A stretch of 64,000 nt of DNA from Tersicoccus mangrovi. Lineage in GTDB: Bacteria; Actinomycetota; Actinomycetes; Actinomycetales; Micrococcaceae. Position numbers and translations under genes: made by a program. Of this stretch, positions 43,871 to 53,137 are shown one piece after another. The DNA lies in contig NZ_JBAJMW010000002.1 of NCBI RefSeq assembly GCF_036881825.1, positions 248,001 to 312,000 of the forward strand. Direction: 5' to 3'. Position 1 is the stretch's first letter; each line of letters starts with the position of its first letter. The notes under the pieces were generated by a model. The model did not search any database, was not told the origin of the DNA, and saw only the letters and a program-made list of their open reading frames with translations.

Positions 43871-44827
43871 ATGGTGCTTGCGATCGTCTGCCCTGGACAG
43901 GGCTCCCAGACCCCGGGCTTCCTCTCGCCGTGGCTCGAGCTCGATGGAACCGAGCCCCTGCTGCGTGCGCTGAGTGACGCCACCGGCATCGACCTCGTCG
44001 CCCACGGAACCGTCTCGGACGCCGAGACCATCAAGGACACCGCGGTGGCCCAGCCGCTCATCGTGGCGGCCGGCGTCGTGGGCGCCCGTGCCCTGTTCGG
44101 TGAGAACGGGGTGCCCGACGGCGTCGTCCTCGCCGGGCACTCGGTCGGCGAGATCACGGCCGCCGTGCTCGCCGGGGCGTTGACCGAGGCCGACGGCATG
44201 GCGTTCGTCAAGGAGCGCTCCACCGCGATGGCGCGCGCGGCCGCCGCCGAACCGACCGGCATGGCCGCCGTCGTCGGCGGTGTCGAGGACGAGGTGCTCG
44301 CGGCGATCGACGCCGCGGGGCTGACCCCGGCCAACATGAACGGCGGCGGGCAGATCGTCGCCGCCGGCACGCTCGCGCAGCTCGACGCCCTCGTCGCCGC
44401 GCCCCCGGCCCGGGCCCGCGTCATCCCGCTCAAGGTCGCCGGCGCCTTCCACACCGCGCACATGCAGCCGGCCGTCGCCGCCCTCGAGGGGCTAGCCCCG
44501 TCGCTGCACCCCACCGCTCCCACGCGGACCCTGCTGTCCAACCGGGACGGCAAGCCCGTCACCAGCGGGGACGAGACGCTGGCGGCCATGATCGGCCAGG
44601 TCTCCCGGCCCGTGCGCTGGGACGCCTGCATGCAGACGCTCGCGGACGCCGGCGTCACCGGCCTGCTCGAACTGCCGCCGGCCGGTACCCTGACCGGACT
44701 GGCCAAGCGCGGCCTGCGCGGGGTGGCCGGGTTCGCCCTCTCGACCCCGGACGACCTGCCGGCCGCCCGCGACTTCGTGGCCGCCCACGCGGCGACCGCG
44801 GCCCCGACGAATGAAGGACAGGCGTGA
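43871..44827 (+). CDS. fabD: Malonyl-CoA:ACP transacylase
   Basis: A 318-residue acyltransferase that loads malonate onto acyl carrier protein. The nucleophile elbow is AGHSVGEITAAVLAG (Ser near 93), the oxyanion Gln lies in CPGQGSQTPG, and the catalytic His is in GAFHTAHMQPA (about 198). First gene of the fab operon; the ATG has GAAAGGGTGGG upstream. It overlaps fabH by 4 bases (GTGA). Confidence 0.96.
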   Translation: MVLAIVCPGQGSQTPGFLSPWLELDGTEPLLRALSDATGIDLVAHGTVSDAETIKDTAVAQPLIVAAGVVGARALFGENGVPDGVVLAGHSVGEITAAVLAGALTEADGMAFVKERSTAMARAAAAEPTGMAAVVGGVEDEVLAAIDAAGLTPANMNGGGQIVAAGTLAQLDALVAAPPARARVIPLKVAGAFHTAHMQPAVAALEGLAPSLHPTAPTRTLLSNRDGKPVTSGDETLAAMIGQVSRPVRWDACMQTLADAGVTGLLELPPAGTLTGLAKRGLRGVAGFALSTPDDLPAARDFVAAHAATAAPTNEGQA

Positions 44828-45879
44828 CCCCGACCCTGCAGCAGTCCCCCACCCGCGAGCACGCGCGCATCCTCGGCATCGGTGCCTTCCGGCCCGACCA
44901 GATCGTCACCAACGAGGACGTCTGTCAGTGGATCGACTCCTCGGACGAGTGGATCCGCAAGCGCACCGGCATCATCACCCGTCACCGGGCCGATGAGCAC
45001 ACGTCGATCCTCGACATGGCGCTGGGCGCCTCGCAGGAGGCCATCCGCTCGGCCGGCGTCACCGGCGCCGACATCGACGCCGTCATCGTCGCCACCGTCA
45101 CGCACCCCTACGCGACGCCGTCGCTGGCCGCGCAGCTGACCGACCGGATCGGCGCGACGCCCGCTCCCGCGTACGACGTCTCGGCCGCCTGCGCCGGGTA
45201 CTGCTACGGCATTGCCCAGGCCGACGCGCTGGTGCGTTCCGGCGCGGCCGAGCACGTCCTCGTCGTCGGCGTCGAGAAGCTCTCCGACGTGATCGACAAC
45301 CACGAGCGGACCATCTCCTTCCTGCTGGGTGACGGCGCGGGCGCCGTCGTCGTCGGGCCCTCGGACATCCCCGGCATCGGGCCGTCCATCTGGGGTTCGG
45401 ACGGGTCCCACTGGGACACCATCGGCATGACCCACTCGCTGCTCGAGGTCAAGGCGCTCTCGGCGGCCGCGCAGAACGACGCCGAGGGTGCCGTCACCGC
45501 GCTGGAGACGGAGGCCCAGCTGTGGCCGACGCTGCGCCAGGACGGCCAGACGGTGTTCCGCTGGGCCGTGTGGGAGATGGCGAAGGTCGCCAAGCAGGCG
45601 CTCGACGCCGCCGGCATCACCGCCGACGACCTGGCCGCCTTCGTGCCGCACCAGGCGAACATGCGGATCATCGACGAGATGGCGAAGCAGCTGAAGGTGC
45701 CCGAGTCCGTCGTCATCGCCCGCGACATCGCCGAGTCCGGCAACACCTCCGCCGCGTCCATCCCCCTGGCCACGCACCGCCTGCTGGCCGAGAACCCGGA
45801 GCTGCACGGCGGTCTCGCCCTGCAGATCGGATTCGGCGCCGGACTCGTGTTCGGCGCGCAGGTCGTGGTCCTTCCCTGA
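44824..45879 (+). CDS. fabH: Beta-ketoacyl-ACP synthase III
   Basis: A 351-residue condensing enzyme that starts fatty acid synthesis by joining an acyl-CoA primer to malonyl-ACP. The catalytic triad is Cys in VSAACAGYCYG (about 122), His in VPHQANMRI and Asn in ESGNTSAASIPL. In Micrococcales FabH usually accepts branched primers; that is inferred. The GTG overlaps the fabD stop, consistent with coupling. Confidence 0.96.
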   Translation: MTPTLQQSPTREHARILGIGAFRPDQIVTNEDVCQWIDSSDEWIRKRTGIITRHRADEHTSILDMALGASQEAIRSAGVTGADIDAVIVATVTHPYATPSLAAQLTDRIGATPAPAYDVSAACAGYCYGIAQADALVRSGAAEHVLVVGVEKLSDVIDNHERTISFLLGDGAGAVVVGPSDIPGIGPSIWGSDGSHWDTIGMTHSLLEVKALSAAAQNDAEGAVTALETEAQLWPTLRQDGQTVFRWAVWEMAKVAKQALDAAGITADDLAAFVPHQANMRIIDEMAKQLKVPESVVIARDIAESGNTSAASIPLATHRLLAENPELHGGLALQIGFGAGLVFGAQVVVLP

Positions 45880-45910
45880 CCCGGCCTTTCCCGGGGTGAA
45901 CGGGCCGTCG

Positions 45911-45916
45911 TAGGTT
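45911..45916 (+). promoter_or_regulatory. Possible internal promoter before acpP
   Basis: TAGGTT, predicting a start near 45923 and a 102-nt leader with a small hairpin (45988-46003, loop GTCC) before a strong AAAAGGAG site. This would let ACP be made in excess over the enzymes. Confidence 0.35.
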
Positions 45917-46024
45917 GGGGGCAGTCCCGCCCAGCCGCGGACGACCCCGCTAGATCGCGGAGCGCTACCGAGTGCTCCGGACACCGAACCGCCGTCCGGC
46001 GGTGACAGAAGAAAAGGAGCCGTC

Positions 46025-46273
46025 ATGGCGAGCAAAGAAGAGATCCTGTCCGGCCTGGCCGAGATCGTCAACGAGGAGACCGGTCTGGCCCCCGACGCGG
46101 TGCAGCTGGACAAGTCCTTCACGGACGACCTGGACATCGACTCCATCTCGATGATGACCATCGTGGTCAACGCCGAGGAGAAGTTCGGTGTGCGGATCCC
46201 CGACGAGGAGGTCAAGAACCTCAAGACCGTCGGTGACGCTGTCGACTACATCGCCAACGCGCAGGAGTCCTGA
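46025..46273 (+). CDS. acpP: Acyl carrier protein
   Basis: An 82-residue acidic four-helix protein that carries acyl chains on phosphopantetheine. The attachment Ser is in LDIDSISMMTIV, a DSI variant of the common DSL motif. The length and the VKNLKTVGDAVDYI helix IV are normal. AAAAGGAG 6 bases before the ATG is the strongest ribosome site in the operon, in line with high demand for ACP. Confidence 0.97.
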   Translation: MASKEEILSGLAEIVNEETGLAPDAVQLDKSFTDDLDIDSISMMTIVVNAEEKFGVRIPDEEVKNLKTVGDAVDYIANAQES

Positions 46274-46351
46274 CCCGCAGGGCATCGCTCGGCCGACCGC
46301 CGACCGGTGCCCGTCTCGACCGCCGCTCCTGCGGCGCGGAAAGTGTGGAAC

Positions 46352-47587
46352 ATGACACGGAAAGTGGTCATCACCGGGCTCGGCGCCACGACGCCGATCG
46401 GCGGTGATGTGCCGACGTTCTGGCGGAACGCCCTCGCGGGAACCTCCGGTGCGGCGACGCTGGAGGACGACTGGGTCGAGCAGTACCAGTTGCCCACCAC
46501 CTTCGCGTGCAGGGTCTCGAATCCTGCGGCCGAGGTACTGTCCCGCGTCGAGATGAAGCGGATGGACCCGTCGACGCAGTTCGGCGTCGTCGCGGCCCGC
46601 GAGGCCTGGGCGGACGCCGGCATCGAGGACATGGACAAGGACCGCCTCGGCGTCGCGTTCGCGACCGGCATCGGCGGCGTCTGGACGCTGCTGGACGCGT
46701 GGGACACCCTGCGTGAGCGCGGTCCCCGGCGCGTGCTGCCGATGACGGTGCCCATGCTCATGCCCAACGGCGTCGCCGCGGCCGTCAGCCTCGACCTGGA
46801 GGCCCGCGCCGCCGCCCACACCCCGGTGTCGGCGTGCGCGTCCGGGACCGAGGCGCTCGAGCTCGGGTTGGAGATGATCCGCTCCGGCCGCGCCGACGTC
46901 GTCGTCGCCGGTGGCGCGGAGGCGGCCATCCACCCGCTGCCGATCGCCGCGTTCTCCTCGATGCAGGCGCTCTCCCGTCGCAACGACGACCCGCAGGCCG
47001 CCTCGCGCCCCTACGACGTCGACCGCGACGGCTTCGTCATGGGTGAGGGCGCCGGTGCGCTCGTGCTCGAGGCGGAGGAGTTCGCCAAGGCCCGCGGAGC
47101 CCGCATCTACGCCGAGCTCGCGGGGGCCGCGGTCACGGCCGACGCGCACCACATCACTGCACCCGATCCGGTGGGTCAGGGCGCGATCCGCGCGCTCAAG
47201 GCCGCGATGTACGACGCGCGGATCAACCCGGCCGATGTCGTTCACGTGAACGCGCATGCGACGTCCACCCCGGTGGGCGACGCCCCGGAGTACACCGCCC
47301 TGCGGGAGGCGCTGGGGTCGAGCCTCGACGACGTCGCGGTGTCCGCGACCAAGTCGCAGACCGGCCACCTGCTCGGCGCCTCCGGTGCGATCGAGGCGGT
47401 GCTGACGGTGCTCGCCGTGCACGAGCGCAAGGCCCCGGCGACGATCAACCTGGACCACCAGGATCCGGCGATCCCGCTCAACGTCGTCACGACGGCGCGG
47501 GACCTGCCCGCCGGTGACGTGGTGGCCATGAGCAACTCGTTCGGCTTCGGCGGGCACAACGCCGTCGTGGTGATCCGCAACACCTGA
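46352..47587 (+). CDS. fabF: Beta-ketoacyl-ACP synthase II
   Basis: A 411-residue elongating condensing enzyme. The Cys nucleophile is in PVSACASGTEAL (about 165), with two His in VNAHATSTPVGD and KSQTGHLLGASG, and the C-terminal gate NSFGFGGHNA. I start at MTRKVVITG (46352); an upstream in-frame ATG at 46307 would add 15 unlikely residues and sits 33 bases from acpP. The ribosome site is weak (GTGTGGAA). Last gene of the operon, closed by a perfect terminator. Confidence 0.95.
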   Translation: MTRKVVITGLGATTPIGGDVPTFWRNALAGTSGAATLEDDWVEQYQLPTTFACRVSNPAAEVLSRVEMKRMDPSTQFGVVAAREAWADAGIEDMDKDRLGVAFATGIGGVWTLLDAWDTLRERGPRRVLPMTVPMLMPNGVAAAVSLDLEARAAAHTPVSACASGTEALELGLEMIRSGRADVVVAGGAEAAIHPLPIAAFSSMQALSRRNDDPQAASRPYDVDRDGFVMGEGAGALVLEAEEFAKARGARIYAELAGAAVTADAHHITAPDPVGQGAIRALKAAMYDARINPADVVHVNAHATSTPVGDAPEYTALREALGSSLDDVAVSATKSQTGHLLGASGAIEAVLTVLAVHERKAPATINLDHQDPAIPLNVVTTARDLPAGDVVAMSNSFGFGGHNAVVVIRNT

Positions 47588-47606
47588 TCACCGGAGAGCA
47601 CGCGAG

Positions 47607-47650
47607 ACGACGAAGGTCCCGTTCCCCTCGGGGAACGGGACCTTCGTCGT
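47607..47650. terminator. Strong terminator after fabF
   Basis: A perfect 20-bp stem (arms 47607-47626 and 47631-47650) with loop CTCG, 19 bases after fabF. It also lies beyond the 3' end of the convergent DUF3145 gene. Confidence 0.9.
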
Positions 47651-47768
47651 TCGTCATCGGTGTCGCCTCCGGAACGTCCTCCGGGGGCGGCGCGGCCGGC
47701 TCGACGACAGTGCTCGATCGGGCCCGGAGCCAGCGATCGCCTGTCGAGACGGCGTGTTCGTGGTCGAG

Positions 47769-48272
47769 TCAGCCGACGCGGTGCAGCCAGCGCACCGGGG
47801 CTCCCTCGGCGGCGTGGCGGAAGGGCTCGAGCTCCTCGTCCCAGGCCTCGCCGAGCGCGAGGGAGAGCTCCTGGTAGACGGCGCTCGGGTCGCCGGCGCC
47901 GGTCTCGTACGCGTAGCGGATCCGGTCCTCGGAGACCATGATGTTGCCGTGCACGTCGGTGGTGGCGTGGAAGATCCCCAGCTCGGGGGTGTGCGACCAT
48001 CGACCACCGTCGGTGCCGGCACTCGGCTCCTCGGTGATCTCATAGCGCAGATGCGCCCAGCCCCGCAGGGCGGACGCCAGCACGGCACCCGTACCCTGCG
48101 CTCCGGTCCACGCCAGCTCCGCCCGGAACATTCCGGGTGCAGCAGGTTGAGCGGTCCACGTCAGATCCGCCTTCTGGTCGACGACGGAACCAATGGCCCA
48201 CTCCACATGCGGACACAGCGCCGCAGGCGCCGAGTGCACGAAAAGAACACCTCGGGTCAGCACGTCACTCAT
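47769..48272 (-). CDS. DUF3145-family protein
   Basis: A 167-residue protein of the DUF3145 family, confined to actinobacteria and commonly found next to fabF, as here. It has TRGVLFVHSAPAALCPHVEWA near the start (quoted part: TRGVLFVHSAPAALCPH) and a conserved WDEELEPFRHA near the C-terminus. Function unknown. The ATG at 48272 follows GGAGG. Convergent with the fab operon, so separately expressed. Confidence 0.88.
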   Translation of the reverse strand: MSDVLTRGVLFVHSAPAALCPHVEWAIGSVVDQKADLTWTAQPAAPGMFRAELAWTGAQGTGAVLASALRGWAHLRYEITEEPSAGTDGGRWSHTPELGIFHATTDVHGNIMVSEDRIRYAYETGAGDPSAVYQELSLALGEAWDEELEPFRHAAEGAPVRWLHRVG

Positions 48273-48487
48273 TCCATCCTCCGATTGCTGTAGGGACGTC
48301 TTCCCCAACGACCTTCAGCACGGCGGACACGTGAGTTCTCACCCAAGTGAGACCACGGAGGCAAGACCTACCTTCAACCCGTGGTCGAATCTTCAGTTGT
48401 CACAGTCATTGTGCACTATCGGCACATCTTGCGCCACTGTAATTACTGCCACGTGTTTTCTTTCCCGTGCCGGGACTACGCCGGTCG

Positions 48488-49459
48488 TCAGGCGCGGGGA
48501 TGGGCCTGACGGTAGCTGTTCCGCAAGCGTTCGACGGAGACGTGGGTGTAGATCTGGGTGGTCGCGAGGGAGGAGTGGCCGAGCAGTTCCTGGACGGCGC
48601 GCAGGTCCGCTCCCCCGTCGAGCAGGTGGGTCGCCGCAGTGTGCCGGAGAGCGTGGGGGCCGGCGGACGGACCGCGCCCGTCGACGGCGCCGGTGGCGCG
48701 GTGGACGACGTCCCGCACGCGGCGCTGGTCCAGCCGCCCTCCCCGCTGACCCAGGAACAGCGCGGCGCCGGAGGCGTCGGTCGCCAGCGCGGGGCGTGCG
48801 AGCCTGAGCCAGGCGTCGAGCGCCCGGGCGGCCGGGATGCCGAACGGCACGGTGCGCTCCTTGTTGCCCTTGCCGATTACCCGGACGGTGCGCCGTTCGG
48901 CGTCGACGTCGTCGACGTCCAGGGCGGTCAGCTCCCCTACCCGGACCCCGGTGGCGTAGAGCAGTTCGAGGATCGCGGTGTCGCGGACGGTCGCGGGGTC
49001 CTCCGGGGTGGCGGCATCGGCGGCCCGGGTGAGGGCCGCGGCCATCTGCGGCTGCCGCAGGACCGACGGCAGCGTGTGGTCCCGACGCGGCGCCTGCAGG
49101 CGGACGGACGGGTCCGTCTGGATCAGGCCGTCGCGGACGGCCCAGCGGAAGAACGTGCGGACGGCCGCGGAGCGGCGGGCGAGGCTGGACCGGGCGGCAC
49201 CGGTGGCCGTCTGGCCGCCGAGCCAGCTGCGCAGCAGGCCGAGGTCGACGACGTCGAGTCCGTCGGCGCCCTCGCGAGCGGCATGCGCGAAGAGGGAGGC
49301 GAGGTCGCTGCGGTAGGCGCGCACCGTGTGCGCGGACCGGCCGCGCTCGAGTGCCAGGTACCGGGTGAAGGCCTCGACGGCGTCGGCAGCCCAGGGCGGG
49401 ACGACCGCGGATTCCGCACCCGGGTGCTGCTGTTGCGTCATGTCTTTACTGTGGTTCAT
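48488..49459 (-). CDS. xerC: Tyrosine recombinase XerC
   Basis: A 323-residue site-specific recombinase that resolves chromosome dimers at dif with XerD. The N-terminal SAM-like core-binding domain spans 25-115. The catalytic residues are all present: Arg in ATGVRVGEL, Lys in VIGKGNKER, His-x2-Arg in HALRHTAATH, His in LLGHSSLATTQ and Tyr in IYTHVS. Being next to dprA in the rnhB-yraN-comM-dprA block supports a housekeeping XerC rather than an integrase. The start may be MNHSKD (49459) or MTQQQH (49441). Confidence 0.93.
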   Translation of the reverse strand: MNHSKDMTQQQHPGAESAVVPPWAADAVEAFTRYLALERGRSAHTVRAYRSDLASLFAHAAREGADGLDVVDLGLLRSWLGGQTATGAARSSLARRSAAVRTFFRWAVRDGLIQTDPSVRLQAPRRDHTLPSVLRQPQMAAALTRAADAATPEDPATVRDTAILELLYATGVRVGELTALDVDDVDAERRTVRVIGKGNKERTVPFGIPAARALDAWLRLARPALATDASGAALFLGQRGGRLDQRRVRDVVHRATGAVDGRGPSAGPHALRHTAATHLLDGGADLRAVQELLGHSSLATTQIYTHVSVERLRNSYRQAHPRA

Positions 49460-49534
49460 CGTGGCGCCGGCGTCCCGCCGCCACGCGGGTCCGTCCGGCT
49501 AGGCCACGCTTCAGGGCTCGCCGCGTCACCCGCG

Positions 49535-51172
49535 TCACCTCCGGCCGCTGGGCGCCTTGCGCCAGGCGCCGTCGGTCGCGATCGCCAGGCCGCGCAGCGA
49601 CAGGCGTCCCAATCCCGCCCGGACGAGGGGCTCGCTCAACCCGGCGACGGCGGCGAGCCGGTCGGTGGTGCTGCCGGTGCGCACCGGCAGCGCATCGAAG
49701 AGCATCAGGTCCTGCGCGCTGAGGCCGTCGTGGGCGGCCGGACGGGCGTCCTTCACGGGAGCCGGTACGGATCTGGGTTCGCGTTGTTCGGAGTCGGCCT
49801 GCCCGGGGTCGGCGCCGTCGGGGGCGGTCGACGTGGCTGCACCATCGGGTGACGATGCCACCTGGAAGGGCGCGAGCAGTTCGAGCACGTCGTCCACGTC
49901 GGTCACGCAGACCGCGCCGCCCTCGCGCAGCAGCCGGTGACAGCCCGCCGACGTGGCGGAACGGACGGAACCGGGCACAGCACCCACCTCCCGGCCGAGG
50001 CCGGCCGCGTGGTGGGCGGTGTTGAGCGCCCCGGACCGCCAGCGGGCCTCCACCACCACGGTCACCGCGCTCAGCGCGGCGATCAGCCGGTTGCGCTGCA
50101 GGAATCGCCACCGCGTGGGCGACGAACCCGGCGGCACCTCGGCGAGCAGGCAGCCGTCCGCCATCACCGCGCGCAGCAGCGACTCGTGGGCGGCCGGGTA
50201 GAAGCGATCGACGCCGCAGGCCATGACGGCGACCGTCGGCATCGTCGAGTGTCCCTCGGTGTCGCTGTCGACGATTCCACCGGTCGGTGTCGAGGCCGCC
50301 GGCGACTCCGAGGTCCGTCCTGGCCAGCGCTCGGGCGGTCCTCCTCCGTGGGCGGCGTCGCCTGTGCTGTGGGCGGCCAGCGCACCGCGGTGCGCCTGCG
50401 CGTCGATGCCGAAGGCGCCTCCGGAGACCACGGTGCATCCGGCGAGCACGAGGCCGTGGGCGAGGTCGGCGCTGACTGTGTCCCCGTAGGCCGTGCTGTC
50501 CCGGGCGCCGACGACGGCGACCGCGCGGGCTACCTCCGGCAGGTCCGACGGAGGCCGACCGCGACCCCACAGGCACAGCGGAGCCTCCGGCCCGAGATCG
50601 GCCAGGGCGGCCGGCCAGTCCGGGTCCTCCGGTGTCAGGAGCCACCCCCCGAGCCGTGCCAGAACGGCGACGTCCCGATCGGGAGCCAGGAACCGGACCC
50701 GTGCAGACCACCGTTCGACCGCCGACGCCACGAGCGCGGGGCCGGCGTCGTCCCGGCCGAGTTCGTCCAGCACGGCCTGCTCGAGCCGGGGCCCGGACCG
50801 GACGGCACCCGTGGCCACCTGCAGGGCGTCGACCGGCCCGGCGACGGCGATGAGCGCCGCGGCGACGGCATCCTGCGGTTCCGCCAACCGGGAGAATGCG
50901 GCCCGCGCCAGCCGCGCCGCCTGCGTCGTACTCGTGCTTGCGGGACGCGCGGCCCCGCCGGGACCTGATCGGTCGGCAGCCGGGCCCTCGGGGATGGCCG
51001 TGGCGCCGGAGTTCTCCGGGCCCTCGACCGCGGGAGGGGGTCCGGCAGCAGGCTCCTCGACGGTGGGCGCGTCCTCGGCGTCGATCACACTCGTGGCGGA
51101 CCGGGCCAGGTCGGCAGCGCTCGTCGCACCGGTGCCGTGCGTCGTGGCGGCACCACCGGGCGGCGCGCTCAC
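49535..51172 (-). CDS. dprA: DNA-processing protein DprA
   Basis: A 545-residue protein that binds incoming ssDNA and loads RecA in transformation. An Ala/Pro-rich extension occupies residues 1-85. The Rossmann-like core starts VAVVGARDSTAYG and continues VVSGGAFGIDAQAHRGALAA. About 50 low-complexity residues then interrupt the usual junction before PTVAVMACGVDRFYP. A Ser/Pro-rich linker and the C-terminal winged helix (LSLRGLAIATDGAWRK) follow. The GTG overlaps the yifB stop by 4 bases. Long for the family (usually 290-400). Confidence 0.92.
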   Translation of the reverse strand: MSAPPGGAATTHGTGATSAADLARSATSVIDAEDAPTVEEPAAGPPPAVEGPENSGATAIPEGPAADRSGPGGAARPASTSTTQAARLARAAFSRLAEPQDAVAAALIAVAGPVDALQVATGAVRSGPRLEQAVLDELGRDDAGPALVASAVERWSARVRFLAPDRDVAVLARLGGWLLTPEDPDWPAALADLGPEAPLCLWGRGRPPSDLPEVARAVAVVGARDSTAYGDTVSADLAHGLVLAGCTVVSGGAFGIDAQAHRGALAAHSTGDAAHGGGPPERWPGRTSESPAASTPTGGIVDSDTEGHSTMPTVAVMACGVDRFYPAAHESLLRAVMADGCLLAEVPPGSSPTRWRFLQRNRLIAALSAVTVVVEARWRSGALNTAHHAAGLGREVGAVPGSVRSATSAGCHRLLREGGAVCVTDVDDVLELLAPFQVASSPDGAATSTAPDGADPGQADSEQREPRSVPAPVKDARPAAHDGLSAQDLMLFDALPVRTGSTTDRLAAVAGLSEPLVRAGLGRLSLRGLAIATDGAWRKAPSGRR

Positions 51173-52707
51173 GCGACGGCCCGCCGTTCCCTGAACATCA
51201 GCGCCTGGCCGACGTCGTCGGCGTCGGGCACCGGGTGACCGGTCAGGTCGGCCAGCGTCCAGGCGAGCCGGAGCACCCGGTCGTGTCCGCGTGCCGTCAT
51301 CAAGGATCGTTCCATTGCCAGCTCCAGTTCTCTCGTCGACGACCGTCCGGGATGCAGCGGCCCGCGCAGCACCCGCCCCGGTACCTCGGCGTTCGTCGTC
51401 ACGCCGTAGCGCTGCAACCGTTCACCCTGGGCCCCGCGGGCAGCGGCGACGCGGACGGCGACCCGGGCGCTGCTCTCCGCCGGTTCGGTGCTGTTCATCT
51501 CGCGCAGGCTCACCCGCGGCACGTCGAGGCGGACGTCGACCCGGTCCAGCACGGGCCCGGACATGCGGCTGGCGTAGCGGCGCCGCTCCAGCGACGTGCA
51601 GCGGCACTGGGCACCCTTGACGCCGTCCTGCCCGCACGGGCACGGGTTGGCCGCGAGCACCAGCTGGAAGCGGGCCGGGTAGTCCGCGGCTCCCGCGGCG
51701 CGGTGCACCACCAGACGCCCGTCCTCGAGCGGCTGCCGGAGCGCGTCCATCACCCGCCGGTCGAACTCGGGAGCTTCGTCGAGGAACAGCACGCCGCGGT
51801 GGGCCCGGGTGGCGGCGCCAGGGCGGGGCATCCCGCTCCCGCCGCCGACCACGGAGACCACCGTCGCCGTGTGGTGCGGGTTCTCGTAGGGCGCCCGACG
51901 GATCAGGTCGAGCCGCGGCGCACCCCGCCCCGCCAGCGAGTGGATGGCCGTCACCTCCATCGCCTCCGCGTCCGTCAGCGGCGGCAGGATCGTGGGCAAC
52001 CGCTCGGCGAGCATCGTCTTGCCCGCCCCGGGAGGGCCGACCATGAGCAGGTGGTGCGCGCCGGCCGCGGCGACCTCGAGTCCGAATCGCGCGTCGGCCT
52101 GTCCCGCGACCTCGCTGAGGTCGCGTACCGGGCCCGCATCGGCGGCGACCGGCGGCGACGCCTCCGGTTCGGGCTGGTCCTCCAGGGCGAGCCGTTGCGG
52201 GTCGGCCCCGAAGTGGAGGGCCACCTGCGCGAGCGTGTTGAAGGCGAGCACCTCGGCGCCGGGCACCAGGGCGGCCTCGTGCTCGTTGCCCCGTGCGACG
52301 ACGATCCGTCGGTATCCGGCGGCCACCGCGGCCATGACCGCCGGCAGGATCCCGGTGACCGGACGCAGCCGGCCGTCCAGGCTCAGTTCGGCCAGGAACA
52401 CGGTGCGTCCGGTGTCGTTCACGTCGCCGGCGGCCCGCAGCGCCGCGAGGCAGATCGCCAGGTCGAAGCCGGAGCCGCTCTTGGGCAGCGTGGCCGGGAT
52501 GAGGTTGACGGTGAGCTTGCGCCGGCTCAAGGGCAGCCCGGTGTTCTGCGCCGCGGACCGGATGCGCTCGCGCGCCTCGTGCAGCGATGAGTCCGGCAGG
52601 CCGAGCAGCACGAAGTTCGGCAGGGTCTGTCCGATGTCCGCCTCGACTTCGACGAGGTGCCCGTTCAGCCCGATCAGGGCCACCGCGAAGGCGCGTCCGA
52701 GCGGCAT
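51169..52707 (-). CDS. comM: YifB/ComM-type AAA+ helicase (Mg-chelatase-like)
   Basis: A 512-residue hexameric helicase that promotes branch migration during natural transformation in species where it has been tested. An N-terminal Lon-protease-like/ChlI domain (1-170; GLNGHLVEVEADI) precedes the AAA+ core with Walker A GPPGAGKTMLAERLP and Walker B GVLFLDEAPEF. A Cys cluster NPCPCGQDGVKGAQCRC follows the core. The ATG overlaps the yraN stop by one base (TGATG), so yraN, comM and dprA are translationally chained. Confidence 0.93.
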   Translation of the reverse strand: MPLGRAFAVALIGLNGHLVEVEADIGQTLPNFVLLGLPDSSLHEARERIRSAAQNTGLPLSRRKLTVNLIPATLPKSGSGFDLAICLAALRAAGDVNDTGRTVFLAELSLDGRLRPVTGILPAVMAAVAAGYRRIVVARGNEHEAALVPGAEVLAFNTLAQVALHFGADPQRLALEDQPEPEASPPVAADAGPVRDLSEVAGQADARFGLEVAAAGAHHLLMVGPPGAGKTMLAERLPTILPPLTDAEAMEVTAIHSLAGRGAPRLDLIRRAPYENPHHTATVVSVVGGGSGMPRPGAATRAHRGVLFLDEAPEFDRRVMDALRQPLEDGRLVVHRAAGAADYPARFQLVLAANPCPCGQDGVKGAQCRCTSLERRRYASRMSGPVLDRVDVRLDVPRVSLREMNSTEPAESSARVAVRVAAARGAQGERLQRYGVTTNAEVPGRVLRGPLHPGRSSTRELELAMERSLMTARGHDRVLRLAWTLADLTGHPVPDADDVGQALMFRERRAVA

Positions 52708-53075
52708 CAGGCCACCGCCCGCAGGTGCTCGCAGCGCATGCCGCCCGCGGCCGCGCCGACCACGGCGAGCGCGTCGACCCGCATGGGACCGGCCACCCCG
52801 TGATGGCGCGCCCAGAGCCGGATCAGGGCATGCAGCCGGGCGAGTTTGGCCGCGTCGATGGCCTCCCACGGGTGCCCGAAGTCCAGCGAGCGCCGCGTCT
52901 TCACCTCGACCCCCACCAGCACCGGGCCGTCCCGTCCCAGCGGGTCCAGCGCCACCAGGTCCAGCTCCCCCGCCGGACACCGCCAGTTGCGCTCCAGCAC
53001 CGCCCAGCCGAGCTCCGTCACGTAGCGGGCCGCGAAGTCCTCGCCTGCCCGGCCCAACACATCCTTCGGTCGCAT
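52707..53075 (-). CDS. yraN: YraN-family (UPF0102) nuclease-like protein
   Basis: A 122-residue protein with a PD-(D/E)xK fold. The acidic and QxK-equivalent residues are in CPAGELDLVALD and VGVEVKTRRS, so nuclease activity is likely though not proven for the family. It heads the yraN-comM-dprA operon. A twin-box element shared with ssb lies 63-105 bases upstream. Confidence 0.92.
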   Translation of the reverse strand: MRPKDVLGRAGEDFAARYVTELGWAVLERNWRCPAGELDLVALDPLGRDGPVLVGVEVKTRRSLDFGHPWEAIDAAKLARLHALIRLWARHHGVAGPMRVDALAVVGAAAGGMRCEHLRAVA

Positions 53076-53137
53076 CCGTCCACCTCCGCGACCAGCCTCG
53101 CGGCCCGTGGACGCCGGTGGCAGGACCCGTGTCCCGG

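Noticed and set aside
48488..49459. Phage or island integrase
   Set aside because: The tyrosine recombinase sits in the rnhB-yraN-comM-dprA block and looks like housekeeping XerC; no phage genes are nearby.
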